The position numbers and the translations under genes are program-made. Under the pieces are notes generated by a model that was not told where the DNA came from, did not search any database, and saw only the letters and a list, made by a program, of their open reading frames with translations. Below, piece by piece: positions 1-8,191 of a stretch of DNA of 64,000 nucleotides. Source of the stretch: Asticcacaulis sp. SL142 (GTDB lineage Bacteria; Pseudomonadota; Alphaproteobacteria; Caulobacterales; Caulobacteraceae). Where the stretch lies: contig NZ_CP113061.1 of NCBI RefSeq assembly GCF_026625745.1, positions 496,001 to 560,000 on the forward strand. The letters are read 5' to 3'. The first letter of the stretch is position 1. Each line of letters begins with the position of its first letter.

Positions 1-118
1 GATCACCACCCGGATCAATGACAGCAGCCTTGTTAGTCTTGGTGCACCAGACGACCGTGCAGTTTTGCTGTAGCGGGGTGACGGGCGCGACAAACAGGCG
101 GATAGGGGCATCGGACAC
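1..118 (-). CDS. Metallo-beta-lactamase-fold hydrolase, N-terminal fragment
   Basis: Only the first 39 codons lie in the window and the gene runs off the left edge. The translation from a GTG start contains PLQQNCTVVWC followed by AAVIDPGGD. This is the usual N-terminal strand pattern of glyoxalase II-like (YcbL/GloB type) metallo-beta-lactamase proteins. A GGAG Shine-Dalgarno sequence sits 8 bases before the GTG; the ATG slightly further upstream is in another frame. The zinc-binding HxHxDH motif would lie outside the window, so the enzyme class is inferred from the N-terminus alone. Confidence 0.7.
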   Translation of the reverse strand, partial: MSDAPIRLFVAPVTPLQQNCTVVWCTKTNKAAVIDPGGD

Positions 119-136
119 GGCGGGAACTCCATAAGA

Positions 137-168
137 AAAGCCCCTATGTCTTAAAACATAGGGGCTTT
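137..168 (-). terminator. Rho-independent terminator of the amino-acid permease gene
   Basis: A perfect 13-bp inverted repeat (AAAGCCCCTATGT at 137-149, its complement at 156-168, 6-base loop) lies 22 bases past the permease stop codon. On the minus strand the stem is followed by CTTTTCTTAT, a T-rich tail. It separates the permease from the downstream metallo-beta-lactamase-fold gene. Confidence 0.85.
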
Positions 169-190
169 GAACTCTACAGGAGATTACATC

Positions 191-1828
191 CTATTTCTTA
201 TCGTCGATATTGCCGCGGAACGCATCGGCCGGAGACGACAGATCGGTGTCTTCGGTGATGTCGATGCCCTTGGACAGCTTCGAGTGCCAGAAGCCGTAAC
301 CGGCATAGATTATCGCGCCGACAATGGCGTAGCACACCAGAATGGTCAGCGGCAGAGTGTTGCCCTTCATGGCATGGTCAATCATGGGCGAGAAGTTTTG
401 CCAGGCCAGGAACAGACAGGACAGGATGCCTAAGACCGCCGTAAATATCCCGCCAGGTACGCGGAAGGGGCGCTCCATTTCGGGGTGCTTGATGCGCAGG
501 TAGATTACCGACAAACACACGATTGAGAAGGCGACCGCAGTCCCCAGCGAGACCAGATCACCCAGCAGGCTGATCGGCAGGAACGAGGCTGCCACCGCAA
601 CCATGATCCCCAGCAGAATGGTGCCGAGCCAGGGGGTACGGAACTTATCGTGGATTTTCGAGAATACGGCGGGCAACAGGCCGTCACGCGACATGGTGTA
701 AAAGATGCGGGTCTGGCCAAAGCACAGCACCAGCATAACGGATGAGAGACCTGCAACCGCACCGACCTTGATCAGCAGGCTGATGGCGTTCATCTGGCCG
801 CTTTCAACGAACGGCCACGGGAAGTTGGCCCAGGTCAGCGCCATGCGGTCGATAGCCACCGCGATGGGGGCGGGGCTTGCCAGTTCCAGATAAGGGACAA
901 CGCCGGTCATGACGGCGGCGACAGCCATGTAGATAACCGTACAGATTACTAGGGCGCCCAGAATGCCGACGGGGACATCGCGGCTTGGGTTCTTGGCTTC
1001 GGCCGCAGCGGTTGAGACGGCTTCGAAGCCAACATAGGCAAAGAAGATGATGGCGGCACCGCGGAAAATGCCCCCGACGCCAAACTCACCGGGATTGCCG
1101 GTTGCGGGTGGAATGAACGGATGCCAGTTGTCAGGATTGATGTAGGTGACGCCGACCGCAATAAAGGTCAGCAGCACTATGATTTTCAATACCACGATGA
1201 AGTTATTGACGTTGGCCGATTCGCTGACGCCCAGAACCAGCAGGCAGGTCACAGCGGCAATGCCGATAGCGGCGATCAGGTTAAAAGTGCCCGACAGCAT
1301 CATGGTGGTGTGACCACCGTCATCTGTTACGGCGCGCACCAATGGGGTTGCCCACATGGTCGCCGGGTGGTCAGTCCCCCCCGCGAGCACCGGTAGGTGT
1401 ACCCCGAAATCGCCAAGTAAGCTGACAACATAGCCTGACCAGCCCACCGCCACTGTAGAAGCGGCAATTCCGTATTCCAGCACCAGCAGCCAGCCCATGA
1501 TCCAGGCGAAGACTTCGCCCAGTGTCCCGTAGGCATAGGTATAGGCCGATCCCGACACCGGCATGGTTGACGCCAGTTCGGCATAACAGAGGCCGGCCAG
1601 CGCACAGGCGATTCCGGCCACCACAAAGGACAGCATGATCGCCGGACCGGCATTGGCTGACGCCACCTGACCGGTAAGAACGAAAATGCCGGCGCCGATA
1701 ATAGCGCCGACACCGAGCGACATCAGATTAATCGGCCCAAGCGTGCGCTTGAGCGGACTTTTGGCCGCTTCTTTTTGAATATTGGCAATCGACTTTTTCT
1801 GGAACAGCCGACCAAGGTTGTTGGACAT
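191..1828 (-). CDS. APC superfamily amino-acid permease (cationic amino acid transporter type)
   Basis: Inner-membrane amino-acid transporter of 545 residues with about 12-14 hydrophobic segments. TM1 carries the APC signature GAIIGAGIFVLTG (about residues 41-53). Around residue 265 FAYVGFEAVSTAAAEAKNP matches the CAT/YfnA-like subfamily, which takes up amino acids by proton symport or exchange. The ATG start is preceded by GAGGGG at good spacing. It is a single-gene unit ending in a strong terminator. A TGAC-N-TTAACGTCA element lies 55 bases upstream and matches elements before the merR/acyl-CoA dehydrogenase unit and the thioesterase pair, hinting at shared control. The substrate cannot be read from the sequence. 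Confidence 0.9.
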   Translation of the reverse strand: MSNNLGRLFQKKSIANIQKEAAKSPLKRTLGPINLMSLGVGAIIGAGIFVLTGQVASANAGPAIMLSFVVAGIACALAGLCYAELASTMPVSGSAYTYAYGTLGEVFAWIMGWLLVLEYGIAASTVAVGWSGYVVSLLGDFGVHLPVLAGGTDHPATMWATPLVRAVTDDGGHTTMMLSGTFNLIAAIGIAAVTCLLVLGVSESANVNNFIVVLKIIVLLTFIAVGVTYINPDNWHPFIPPATGNPGEFGVGGIFRGAAIIFFAYVGFEAVSTAAAEAKNPSRDVPVGILGALVICTVIYMAVAAVMTGVVPYLELASPAPIAVAIDRMALTWANFPWPFVESGQMNAISLLIKVGAVAGLSSVMLVLCFGQTRIFYTMSRDGLLPAVFSKIHDKFRTPWLGTILLGIMVAVAASFLPISLLGDLVSLGTAVAFSIVCLSVIYLRIKHPEMERPFRVPGGIFTAVLGILSCLFLAWQNFSPMIDHAMKGNTLPLTILVCYAIVGAIIYAGYGFWHSKLSKGIDITEDTDLSSPADAFRGNIDDKK

Positions 1829-1882
1829 GAGACCCCTCGCATGGTGCCGCCATTTTCACTCGCGGCATAAAACGCTAAAGGG

Positions 1883-1898
1883 ATGACGTTAATGTCAC
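1883..1898 (-). promoter_or_regulatory. Candidate LiuR-like operator upstream of the permease
   Basis: On the minus strand the 16-mer is GTGACATTAACGTCAT. It shares TGAC-N-TTAACGTCA with the sites at 54462-54477 and 58525-58540 in the same orientation relative to the downstream gene. Here the palindrome is imperfect. It lies 55-70 bases upstream of the permease start. Binding is inferred only from the match. Confidence 0.4.
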
Positions 1899-2015
1899 AT
1901 TTTCAACTAAGCAACAGCTATTTGCGGGAAGATTTCACCAGCTAACAGCCAAGTTTAATGAGAAATTTAGCCTGAGCGTGACATTTGGCGGAAAATTCTG
2001 CTAGGGAGGCGAATT

Positions 2016-4484
2016 ATGTTGCCTGTCGAAGAGATATATTCGCCGCTTAAGGCGTATCTGCAAGCCCGAACCACGGCCCTGATTATCGCGCCGCCGGGGG
2101 CGGGCAAGACGACGGGGATTCCTCTGGCCTTGCTGGATGAAGCGTGGCTTAAGGGCCAGACCCTGATTCTGCTGGAGCCGCGGCGTCTGGCGGCGCGGGC
2201 GGCGGCGGCGCGTATGGCGGAGACCCTGGGCGAATCTGTTGGTGAAACGGTGGGCTTTCGGGTGCGCGGTGAAAGCCGGATTGGCCCTAAGACCCGCATT
2301 GAAGTCGTCACCGAAGGCATATTTTCGCGCCGCATCGTCGATGACCCGGCACTTGACGGTGTGGGCGGCGTCATCTTCGATGAGTTTCATGAACGCAGTC
2401 TGGATGCCGATCTGGGGCTGGCCTTTGCGCGCGATAGCCAGACCCTATTGCGGGATGATCTCAGGCTTCTGGTCATGTCGGCAACCCTGGATGGGCAGCG
2501 GGTATCTGAGGTGCTGTCTGATGCCCAAACCTTTCACTCCGAAGGCCGCGCCTATCCCGTCACGACCCACTATCTGGGGCGGGCTCAGGGCCAGAGGCTG
2601 GAAGATGATATCGCCCGCCATATCCTAAGGTTACAATCTAAGTTGACGCCCGAACAGGCTGAAACGTTGCTGGTTTTTCTGCCAGGTCAGGGTGAGATTC
2701 ACCGCGTGGCCAGCCGGTTGGAAGAGGGCGGACTGCATAGTCATATCGAGCTATGCAAACTCTATGGCGCGATGGATATCCGCGATCAGTCTGCCGTTTT
2801 GCGCAAAAATGCAGCAGGGCGACCGAAAATCGTGCTGGCGACCGCCATTGCTGAAACCTCGCTGACGCTGGACCGGGTGACTATGGTGATCGACAGTGGT
2901 GTGTCACGGCTTGGGCGTTACGATCCGGCGAGGGGGACGATACGGTTTGTGACCGAGCGCGTAACTAAGGCCTCTGCCGATCAGCGACGTGGCCGTGCGG
3001 GCCGGACACAGGCCGGGGAGTGTTACCGGCTGTGGGATAAAGAGCAGGATTTATCGCTCATCCCGTTTGCGCGACCGGAAATTCTGGAAACCGATCTGTC
3101 GCGGCTGGTGCTGGATCTGCGCATGTGGGGCGCACGCTCGACCGAGGGTTTGAGCCTGCTCGACCATCCGCCCGAAGGCGCTATGGCAGAGGCAACACGG
3201 CTGTTGCAGGCCTTAGGCGCGCTGGATGACAAGGGCGATCTGACGACCCATGGGCGTTTGATGTCGCAGTTACCAATGTCGCCGCGTCTGGCCAATATGC
3301 TACTCCATGCGGCCAAACAGGGGCAGGCCGCAGTCGGTGCAGCCCTGGCCGCTCTGCTGTCGGAAAATGGATTGGGTGGGAAATCGACCGATCTGGAAAC
3401 CCGGCTTGAGAGCTTAAGCCGTGACAAGACGCCCAAGGCGGCTCAGGCGCGTAGTCTGGCGCAGAACTGGACACGTCTGGCAGATAGTTTGATTAAAAAA
3501 GAAATTAAACAAACGGATGCATGTAAAAACTCAGCCTATCTGTTAGCTGAAGCCTTTCCGGAACGCATCGCCAAGGCGCGGGGTAAGGCCGGTGAATTCG
3601 TCATGGCCAATGGCCGTGGCGCCTATGTCGATGACACCGATCCTTTAGCCAGATCGTCTTATCTCGCCGTCGGTGATCTGGGCGGGGGCAGTGTGCGTGA
3701 TCGGATATTGCTGGCGGCGCCACTGACCGCCGATGAGATTATGCGCCTGTTCGCAGACCGGTTAGAGACCGCGGCGGTGGTTGAAAAAAGCGCAGGCGGT
3801 AATTTCCGGGCTTTTGAGCAGGTGCGGTTGGGGCAGGTCGTGCTGTCCTCCAAACCTATGGAACGCGTACCCGCAGAACTGTTAGTGAAAGTGCAGGCTG
3901 AGGAGATAAAATCTAAAGGGCTGAAAGCGCTGAAATTTTCGGATCATGCGGAGAGTTTGCGTCAGCGCGTGCAGTTTTTGCGAAATGATGCCCCCACATG
4001 GCCGGATATGTCGGATGCGGCCTTGCTGCAAACCCTTGAAGACTGGCTTGGACCCTATGCTGGCGGGCTTCCGCTGCTTAATCTTACCGCGCATGACGTC
4101 ACCCAAGCTCTAACCAATTTGCTTAGTTACGAACAGCAGCGAAACCTCGATGCGCTGGCACCCGAAAACCTGCGCCTGCCGACAGGCAACGGTGCGCGCA
4201 TCGATTACGGAGCCGAAGGCGGGCCGCGAGTTGAGGCGCGGGTGACGGAATTTTATGGCACGGCCCGTCACCCGACAGTGGGCGTCAACAAAACGCCCCT
4301 GACACTGGCCCTGTTGTCGCCAGCCCATCGCCCTATCCAGATTACCAAGGATATAGTCGGTTTTTGGGACGGTTCCTGGCCGGAGGTGCGCACCGAAATG
4401 AAGGGACGCTACCCCCGTCACGTCTGGCCCGAAGACCCCAAATCGGCTCAGGCGACGGCACGGGCCAAGCCGCGCGGTACCTAG
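2016..4484 (+). CDS. hrpB: ATP-dependent RNA helicase HrpB
   Basis: DEAH-family helicase of 822 residues, the normal HrpB length. Motif I is GAGKTT (residues 28-33) and motif II is the HrpB-typical DEFHERSLD (about 120). Motif III is MSATLDG and motif VI is QRRGRAGRTQAG (about 325). The C-terminal half holds the HA2/winged-helix region and the HrpB-specific C-terminal domain. The exact cellular role of HrpB is poorly defined; RNA or RNP remodelling is assumed. The ATG is preceded by AGGGAGG. The gene converges with the tiny lipoprotein genes on the other strand, with only two bases between the stop codons. Confidence 0.95.
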   Translation: MLPVEEIYSPLKAYLQARTTALIIAPPGAGKTTGIPLALLDEAWLKGQTLILLEPRRLAARAAAARMAETLGESVGETVGFRVRGESRIGPKTRIEVVTEGIFSRRIVDDPALDGVGGVIFDEFHERSLDADLGLAFARDSQTLLRDDLRLLVMSATLDGQRVSEVLSDAQTFHSEGRAYPVTTHYLGRAQGQRLEDDIARHILRLQSKLTPEQAETLLVFLPGQGEIHRVASRLEEGGLHSHIELCKLYGAMDIRDQSAVLRKNAAGRPKIVLATAIAETSLTLDRVTMVIDSGVSRLGRYDPARGTIRFVTERVTKASADQRRGRAGRTQAGECYRLWDKEQDLSLIPFARPEILETDLSRLVLDLRMWGARSTEGLSLLDHPPEGAMAEATRLLQALGALDDKGDLTTHGRLMSQLPMSPRLANMLLHAAKQGQAAVGAALAALLSENGLGGKSTDLETRLESLSRDKTPKAAQARSLAQNWTRLADSLIKKEIKQTDACKNSAYLLAEAFPERIAKARGKAGEFVMANGRGAYVDDTDPLARSSYLAVGDLGGGSVRDRILLAAPLTADEIMRLFADRLETAAVVEKSAGGNFRAFEQVRLGQVVLSSKPMERVPAELLVKVQAEEIKSKGLKALKFSDHAESLRQRVQFLRNDAPTWPDMSDAALLQTLEDWLGPYAGGLPLLNLTAHDVTQALTNLLSYEQQRNLDALAPENLRLPTGNGARIDYGAEGGPRVEARVTEFYGTARHPTVGVNKTPLTLALLSPAHRPIQITKDIVGFWDGSWPEVRTEMKGRYPRHVWPEDPKSAQATARAKPRGT

Positions 4485-4486
4485 GG

Positions 4487-4609
4487 CTAGCGGGCGGCAG
4501 ATGGTGCGGGCGTAAGATTTGGATCGCTGTCCTTGGCAATGATGATGCAGCCGGACAATGAGACCGCGATTGCGGCCATAGCCGCCAGTTTTAGGATTGA
4601 TTGACGCAT
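4487..4609 (-). CDS. Tiny lipoprotein (40 aa), paralogue of its neighbour
   Basis: A 40-residue product starting MRQSILKLAAMAAIAVSLSGC, followed by a short polar tail. The positively charged start, hydrophobic core and LSGC lipobox (Cys21) are a clear lipoprotein signal. The mature peptide would be only 20 residues. It resembles the adjacent gene at 4625-4774: both have an ILKL start, the LSGCII motif and an acidic then Pro/Ala/Ser-rich tail. This points to a tandem duplication. The family is unknown to me; entericidin-like or cell-envelope stress peptides are possible comparisons. It is oriented head-to-tail with its paralogue, 15 bases apart. Confidence 0.65.
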   Translation of the reverse strand: MRQSILKLAAMAAIAVSLSGCIIIAKDSDPNLTPAPSAAR

Positions 4610-4624
4610 GATTTGTCCCCTTAA

Positions 4625-4774
4625 TCAGAAGCTGGTTTTCTTGGATGTATCTTCGGCTGGTGCTGGCGAATGGGTGACTTTTGTGTCGACCTTGTCTTCG
4701 ACATAGATAATGCAGCCCGATAGGGTGGACGCCATGATCGCAATAGCGGTCAGTTTTAAAATAGTGGATGTCAT
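4625..4774 (-). CDS. Tiny lipoprotein (49 aa), first of a tandem pair
   Basis: A 49-residue product starting MTSTILKLTAIAIMASTLSG with the lipobox cysteine at position 21 and then IIYVEDKVDTK. A GGGATC sequence lies just before the ATG. The mature part is about 29 residues, charged and Pro/Ala/Ser-containing. It is probably co-transcribed with the second copy at 4487-4609. No function is recognisable. Lipidation is the only safe prediction, and sorting to the outer membrane is uncertain because Ile and Ile follow the cysteine. Confidence 0.65.
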   Translation of the reverse strand: MTSTILKLTAIAIMASTLSGCIIYVEDKVDTKVTHSPAPAEDTSKKTSF

Positions 4775-4891
4775 AATGATCCCCTGATGAACCCGTGCGT
4801 TACGGATAAGCCCCCACGGCTTATGTATTTACCATACTGCCTCGAAACTGAATGCAGCATGAATTACAAATACTTCATCTTAAAAGGGACG

Positions 4892-5680
4892 TTACTCGGT
4901 TGCCGCATAAATCATGATGCCGGTAGCAATCGAAAGGTTCAGGCTATCGGCACGGCCCCGCATTGGGATCTTGACGTGAGTATCGCAGATCGCCGCAACC
5001 TCAGTGCTCAGACCGGACTGTTCGGTGCCCATGAGGATCAGGGTTGGCCGCTGGTAAGGGGCGGAGCGATGATCGTGGGTGGCGGTCAGCAGGGTACCTA
5101 CGATCGATCCTGTCCAGCGCGCACGATCCGCTATAAATTCGGCTTGGGTGCATTTAACGATCGGCAGGGAAAAGATTGAACCCATGGTGGCGCGCACCGT
5201 TTCGACTGAAAACGGGTCAACACAATCACCTATGAGAATTACACCGCCGATCCCGGCGGCATCGGCTGTGCGGATGATGGTCCCGAGATTGCCGGGATCA
5301 CGAACCTGTTCAAGCGCCACCCAAACATCATTGTCCCTGAGGTTGATATCGCTGAGCGTTTTGATGTGCTGGGCAAATACCGCGATCACCATCTGAGGGT
5401 TATCTTTGCGGGATATTTTTTCTAATATTTCGCGGGTTACTTCAAGAACCTGACCACGAGCTTTAAGCGTCTGATCAATGGCGCGGGTCAGCAGCGGATG
5501 GCGGTCAGCATCCTTACCGTAGACCAGAATTTGCGGTGAGAAACCCTGATCGAGCGCGTCAATAATGATCTTCAGACCTTCGGCAAGGAACTGCTGCGTT
5601 TCCTCGCGCGTCTTGCGCATATGCAGGGCTCGGATATCTTTTATGGTTTGGTTGGTAAGCGAAGTAATCTCTTTTATCAT
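4892..5680 (-). CDS. TrmH/SpoU-family RNA 2'-O-methyltransferase
   Basis: SPOUT-fold RNA methyltransferase of 262 residues. The N-terminal substrate-binding domain contains IRALHMRKTREETQQFLAEG. It is followed by the three SpoU motifs: VRDPGNLGTIIRTADAAG, ILMGTEQSGLS and IPMRGRADSLNLSIA. The last forms the trefoil-knot SAM-binding site. Members methylate the ribose of tRNA or 23S rRNA; which nucleotide cannot be told here. It follows the neighbouring methyltransferase gene by 4 bases on the same strand, so the two are probably one transcript. Confidence 0.9.
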   Translation of the reverse strand: MIKEITSLTNQTIKDIRALHMRKTREETQQFLAEGLKIIIDALDQGFSPQILVYGKDADRHPLLTRAIDQTLKARGQVLEVTREILEKISRKDNPQMVIAVFAQHIKTLSDINLRDNDVWVALEQVRDPGNLGTIIRTADAAGIGGVILIGDCVDPFSVETVRATMGSIFSLPIVKCTQAEFIADRARWTGSIVGTLLTATHDHRSAPYQRPTLILMGTEQSGLSTEVAAICDTHVKIPMRGRADSLNLSIATGIMIYAATE

Positions 5681-5684
5681 GGTC

Positions 5685-6623
5685 TTACGCCTTATCCTTC
5701 ATCCAACGCGCAAAAAAGGAGAGTCCGATTTCGCGTGGGGGCACAGGGCTCAAAGCCATGCCTTTGGGAGCCTTATCCTGCTCAACCAGAGTGAGTTCGC
5801 CATAGTCAATTTGCCCCCCCTTTTCAGGCCCGACCGCTTCGGCCAGTAGATGCGCCAGCGCCGGCCCTGACACCCGTGCGGCATAGGCATTGAGCAGCAG
5901 AAAGGCGGCGTCATCCGACAAAAGCTGCGTGCACAGATTAATCAGTTCCGGCAGGTCTTCAAACAATCGCCAGACATCACCGGTCGGGCCACGGCCGTAT
6001 TTGGGGGGATCTAGGATAATGCCTTCGTATTTTGAGCCGCGCTTGACCTCGCGCTGCACATATTTGCGGGCATCTTCGCAGATCCAGCGAATGGGGGCCT
6101 GTTCCATGCCCGACAGGGTTGCGTTCTCCCGTGCCCAACCTACGGATTTCTTTGACGCATCAACGTGGGTGACCTTGGCACCCGCCGCCGCACAGGCCAG
6201 CGAAGCGACGCCGGTATAACCGAACAGGTTCAGGACGCGCGGTGGCTGCCCCGCGGCGACACGCCGTTCAATGCACTCGGTTTGCCACGTCCAGTTGGCG
6301 GCCTGCTCCGGGAAAAACGCCAGATGGCGGAACGAGGTGAAGCGGCCATAAAACTTGACCTGATTCCAACCCAGCGCCCATTGATCGGCAGGTTTACGGC
6401 TGAATTGCCAGCGGCCATCATCATCCTCGTCCGTAGGGTCGAAAATGGCGTCGGCCTTGTCCCACAATGCCGGGTATTTAGGTGTCCACCAGCACTGAGG
6501 CTCCGGACGGATAACCAGATAGTCGCCGTAGCGTTCCAGCTTTTTACCATTACCCGAGTCGATAAGGGCGTAGTCGGACCAGGCCAGCGTGCGCAGTTGA
6601 ATGGGGTGATCAGCAATCATCAT
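5685..6623 (-). CDS. Class I SAM-dependent methyltransferase (RlmI/RlmK-like)
   Basis: A 312-residue Rossmann-fold methyltransferase. SAM-binding motif I is VLNLFGYTGVASLACAAAGA (about residues 149-168), and an acidic VDASK loop follows. Motif IV is LDPPKYGRGP (about 225-234). This DPPK pattern is shared with the RlmI/RlmK rRNA m5C/m7G methyltransferases, although this protein lacks an obvious N-terminal PUA domain. Its target is probably RNA. It is the first gene of a two-gene unit with the TrmH-family gene 4 bases downstream. ATG-ATG allows a one-codon uncertainty in the start. Confidence 0.85.
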   Translation of the reverse strand: MMIADHPIQLRTLAWSDYALIDSGNGKKLERYGDYLVIRPEPQCWWTPKYPALWDKADAIFDPTDEDDDGRWQFSRKPADQWALGWNQVKFYGRFTSFRHLAFFPEQAANWTWQTECIERRVAAGQPPRVLNLFGYTGVASLACAAAGAKVTHVDASKKSVGWARENATLSGMEQAPIRWICEDARKYVQREVKRGSKYEGIILDPPKYGRGPTGDVWRLFEDLPELINLCTQLLSDDAAFLLLNAYAARVSGPALAHLLAEAVGPEKGGQIDYGELTLVEQDKAPKGMALSPVPPREIGLSFFARWMKDKA

Positions 6624-6666
6624 GGCCGCTGATTAGCGCATTAGGCGCCGTTGCACCAGAGGTTAG

Positions 6667-8127
6667 CTAACTGATGGCCGCAGGTTTATGATCAGTTTTG
6701 TCCCAGTGAAAAGGCTTGACGATAAGCTGATAAATCGCATGGGCGGCGCTGATTGATTGCAGGCTCCAGTAGGCGGGGGCTGAGAGCACATCCTTGAGGC
6801 CAAATGGCACACCGGCTCTGCGCGCGCCCTGATATAGCGCCAGCATACCGCTTAGTGTGCCAAACAACAGCAATCCGGCGTCCCTGTAGGCCATGGGGGT
6901 GAATTGACCCGATAAGGCTTGCAGCATCAGACCTGACAGCACAAAGCAGGTAAACGGCGCATAACAAAATGCCGCCAGTGTACTTAACCCCACCCCTAAA
7001 ATCATGCTGATCCAGACCTTAAGACGCAGAGCCGTGGTCAGGCGGCTATGGACGATCAGGGTTTGCATATAGCCTTTGATCCAGCGGGTGCGCTGCGGTA
7101 TCCAGGTATAGATATTCGATGGCGGCGTCTCGATGGTCGGTGCCTTAAGCATGGCGCTGGTATAGCCAAATTGCGCCAGCCTTAAGCCCAGATCGGCATC
7201 TTCGGTGACATTATAAGCATCCCACGCGCCGATCGATTTCAGTACCTTATTGCGGAAATGATTGCTGGTGCCCCCCAGCGGAAACGGCAGTTTGAGACGA
7301 CAGAATGCGGGCAGTAAGACATCAAACTGCACCGCATATTCGGCGGCGAACTGCCGCGCAATAAACCCATCGCCACCAAGGGGGCGCAAAGGCGCCTGAA
7401 GACAAGCCAACGACATGTCGCCGGTCTGTTGCGCCCTGGCAAAGGTGCGGGCGGCTTCGATCAGTTGATCCGGAGCGGGCCTGTCTTCGGCATCATAGAT
7501 AACGACCAGATCGCCCTGAGCCCTTGCCAGAGCGTAATTCAGCGCTCTCGGTTTCGTGCGGGGTGTGCCCGGTGGCACCAGAACGATGTGCATATAATCG
7601 GGTAAGTTCTGCGCCTTAAAGGTCGCAATGGTCTCAAAATCATCGGCTTCGAGCGCATAAAGAACTTCAAGGTTTTCGCGTGGATAATCGAGTTGGCTCA
7701 GGGCGTTAACTAACTGTGATGTAATGGTGGCCTCGCGGTAAAGCGCCACAATAACGCTGTAACGCGGCAGGTTTTCGTTAGACGCTTCCAGAAATGTATC
7801 GGACACAGCTTCGCGCTTTGGCGTCAGTGTGGCCAGAAAGCGCAAGCCCGCGCCGGTTGAAAAGCTCAGCCAGAAAAACCAGTATATACCGGCCATTAGA
7901 CCTGACATGGCATGGCTGGCGACCCAGACGAGGCCGATGACCGCCAGCAGTATCAGAAAGATTTGCACCGGGGACGGCCCACTGCGGGCAGAAAACGCCT
8001 CCGGCAGTGCCGCCATGGGTGTTGGTTCCGGCCTGCGCCTTGGTATGCGCCGTATGACCGGTAAGGTTTCACGCACAGGCATATAGCCTTTGAGCCATTT
8101 TTGCTTGAAAGCTTCCGCCCCCACCAT
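6667..8127 (-). CDS. Membrane GT2 glycosyltransferase with QxxRW motif
   Basis: Family 2 glycosyltransferase of about 486 residues. Two N-terminal TM segments precede a cytoplasmic GT-A domain with YSVIVALYRE, LEADD, YDAED and TEDADLG. The motif QRTRWIKGYMQ follows, matching the QxxRW signature of processive synthases such as cellulose and hyaluronan synthases. Three to four further TM segments end the protein. A polysaccharide product is likely but its identity is unknown. I place the start at the ATG at 8127, which has GGGGGT upstream. A further in-frame ATG at 8166 has no ribosome site and would leave only 25 bases to the divergent ABC operon. Confidence 0.85.
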   Translation of the reverse strand: MVGAEAFKQKWLKGYMPVRETLPVIRRIPRRRPEPTPMAALPEAFSARSGPSPVQIFLILLAVIGLVWVASHAMSGLMAGIYWFFWLSFSTGAGLRFLATLTPKREAVSDTFLEASNENLPRYSVIVALYREATITSQLVNALSQLDYPRENLEVLYALEADDFETIATFKAQNLPDYMHIVLVPPGTPRTKPRALNYALARAQGDLVVIYDAEDRPAPDQLIEAARTFARAQQTGDMSLACLQAPLRPLGGDGFIARQFAAEYAVQFDVLLPAFCRLKLPFPLGGTSNHFRNKVLKSIGAWDAYNVTEDADLGLRLAQFGYTSAMLKAPTIETPPSNIYTWIPQRTRWIKGYMQTLIVHSRLTTALRLKVWISMILGVGLSTLAAFCYAPFTCFVLSGLMLQALSGQFTPMAYRDAGLLLFGTLSGMLALYQGARRAGVPFGLKDVLSAPAYWSLQSISAAHAIYQLIVKPFHWDKTDHKPAAIS

Positions 8128-8150
8128 GTTATACCCCCGACGCTGGCATT

Positions 8151-8163
8151 TTGCGCTGCGCAA
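8151..8163. promoter_or_regulatory. Perfect palindrome in the divergent intergenic region
   Basis: TTGCGC-T-GCGCAA is a perfect inverted repeat with a single central base. It lies 28 bases before the ABC importer operon start and in the leader of the divergent glycosyltransferase. Its position suits an operator for the importer. No known Fur, Zur or cobalamin element is recognisable. Confidence 0.3.
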
Positions 8164-8191
8164 CATGATTAATAAACGGTAAATTCAACCT

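Noticed and set aside
4806-4824. ATAAGCC/GGCTTAT hairpin after the TrmH-family gene
   Set aside because: Short stem without a T-tract on the minus strand; not a convincing terminator.
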